NCBI GenBank assembly: GCA_039980455.1
Contig: JBDXCG010000003.1
Coordinates: forward strand, 1,860,001-1,924,000
Reading direction: 5' to 3'
From: CALINF01 sp039980455
Lineage (GTDB): Bacteria; Pseudomonadota; Gammaproteobacteria; Pseudomonadales; Halieaceae
Length of the DNA stretch: 64,000 nt
Part shown: positions 63,591-64,000 of the stretch, in pieces
Position numbering within the stretch: the stretch's first letter is position 1
Layout of the letters: each line of letters opens with the position of its first letter
The notes under the pieces: generated by a model
Seen by the model: only the letters and a program-made list of their open reading frames with translations
The model's database searches: none
What the model was told of the DNA's origin: nothing
Made by a program: the position numbers and the translations under genes

Positions 63591-63937
63591 GATAAGCCGG
63601 GTTCTGTCGTGGACGATCATTCATCTGCGACAGGCGTCGCCGCCTGCCTGTAGCGACCTACCCGAATCCACTGCGGGCCGCAGCTGAAGGATTCCTATTT
63701 GGTCTTGCTCCGAGTGGGGTTTACCATCGCCGTGCCTGTTGCCAGCCACGCGGTGCGCTCTTACCGCACCTTTTCACCCTTACCTTAGGTCCGAGGACCG
63801 CCGGCGGTACACTTTCTGTTGCACTTTCCGTAGGCTCACGCCCCCCAGGCGTTACCTGGCACCCTGCCCTGTGGAGCCCGGACTTTCCTCCCCGCAGCAA
63901 TACAAGTACTGCCACGAAGCGATCGCCTGACCGACTC
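63582..63937 (-). ncRNA. rnpB: RNase P RNA (class A)
   Basis: About 356 nt. On the minus strand the 5' end (GAGTCGGTCAGGCGATCGC) and the 3' end (CGACAGAACCCGGCTTATCG, then GACCGACTC) pair perfectly over 9 bp to form P1 (63929-63937 with 63582-63590). The universal core GGGGAGGAAAGTCCGGGCTCC and the later AGAGTGG-type CCACTCGG and GGTAAACCCC segments are present. It is the ribozyme that trims tRNA 5' ends. T6 after the 3' end (63576-63581) should terminate transcription. Ends are estimated from the P1 stem. Confidence 0.96.
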
Positions 63938-63944
63938 GCGCGCA

Positions 63945-63973
63945 AGAGTACCTGCCACGCCGATCTAGAGCAA
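63945..63973 (-). promoter_or_regulatory. Possible promoter of rnpB
   Basis: On the minus strand TTGCTC (63973-63968), a 17-bp spacer and TACTCT (63950-63945), with a GC-rich discriminator (GCGCGC) before the RNA start. Match to consensus is weak; the position 7 bp before the RNA is the main support. Confidence 0.4.
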
Positions 63974-64000
63974 CCAATTGCCCACTACAAATGACTGGAA

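Noticed and set aside
63739..63930. Short frames on both strands within 63721-63945
   Set aside because: The region is RNase P RNA; coding is not expected.
1..64000. CRISPR arrays, tRNA genes, insertion sequences, prophage genes
   Set aside because: None was seen: no regularly spaced repeats, no transposase or integrase motifs, and no cloverleaf-like segments with a TTCGA loop were recognised by eye.

Overview
The window looks like a stretch of chromosome from a free-living, probably marine gammaproteobacterium. Gene content and order resemble the Cellvibrionales/Halieaceae-Pseudomonas side of the class: a complete dcw cluster ending in lpxC, an M23 peptidase and secA; pilBCD-coaE; ampDE beside nadC; and a gspCDEFGHI type II secretion run. 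This placement is inferred from synteny and protein character only. No rRNA, tRNA, CRISPR array or insertion sequence was seen.

Layout. (1) 1-7413, minus strand: type II secretion genes gspC-D-E-F-G-H-I, gspI running off the left edge. (2) 7452-11457, minus: sat and cysC (sulfate activation to PAPS), a small two-helix membrane protein, a beta-carbonic anhydrase whose only sensible start is an ATC codon, and a GAF/degenerate-GGDEF protein. (3) 11508-15582, plus: a TPP riboswitch controlling an apparent thiamine salvage operon (TonB-dependent receptor, thiamine-binding protein, PnuC/PnuT-type permease, ThiK-like kinase). (4) 15579-20225: yajQ, a panE-like reductase, then an FHA-sigma54 activator with a Ser/Thr kinase. 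(5) 20350-28092: ampE, ampD, nadC, rraA, an acyl-CoA dehydrogenase divergent from a LysR regulator, and alanine dehydrogenase divergent from an Lrp regulator. (6) 28092-35095: a membrane glycan island with a GT-C-like protein, a polyprenyl-phosphate-sugar synthase-like GT2 and two tandem TMTC/TfpW-like membrane proteins, next to the major pilin gene pilA, which has a sigma54-type promoter and a terminator. (7) 35516-40025, plus: pilB, pilC, pilD, coaE. (8) 40061-63162, minus: mutT, argJ, secA, M23 peptidase, lpxC, ftsZ, ftsA, ftsQ, ddl, murC, murG, ftsW, murD, mraY, murF, murE, ftsI, ftsL, rsmH, mraZ, with a sigma70 promoter and a four-repeat MraZ operator. (9) 63582-63937, minus: RNase P RNA.

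How the genes fit together. PilD should process both the type IV pilin and the Gsp pseudopilins. The dcw block makes lipid II and the divisome, and AmpD recycles muropeptides from the same wall. The pilA neighbourhood holds the minimal parts of a lipid-linked O-glycosylation route: a polyprenyl-P-sugar synthase, membrane transferases and a substrate. I consider this the most promising candidate for an undescribed system in the window. The thiamine operon and the FHA-activator/kinase pair are the next best leads.
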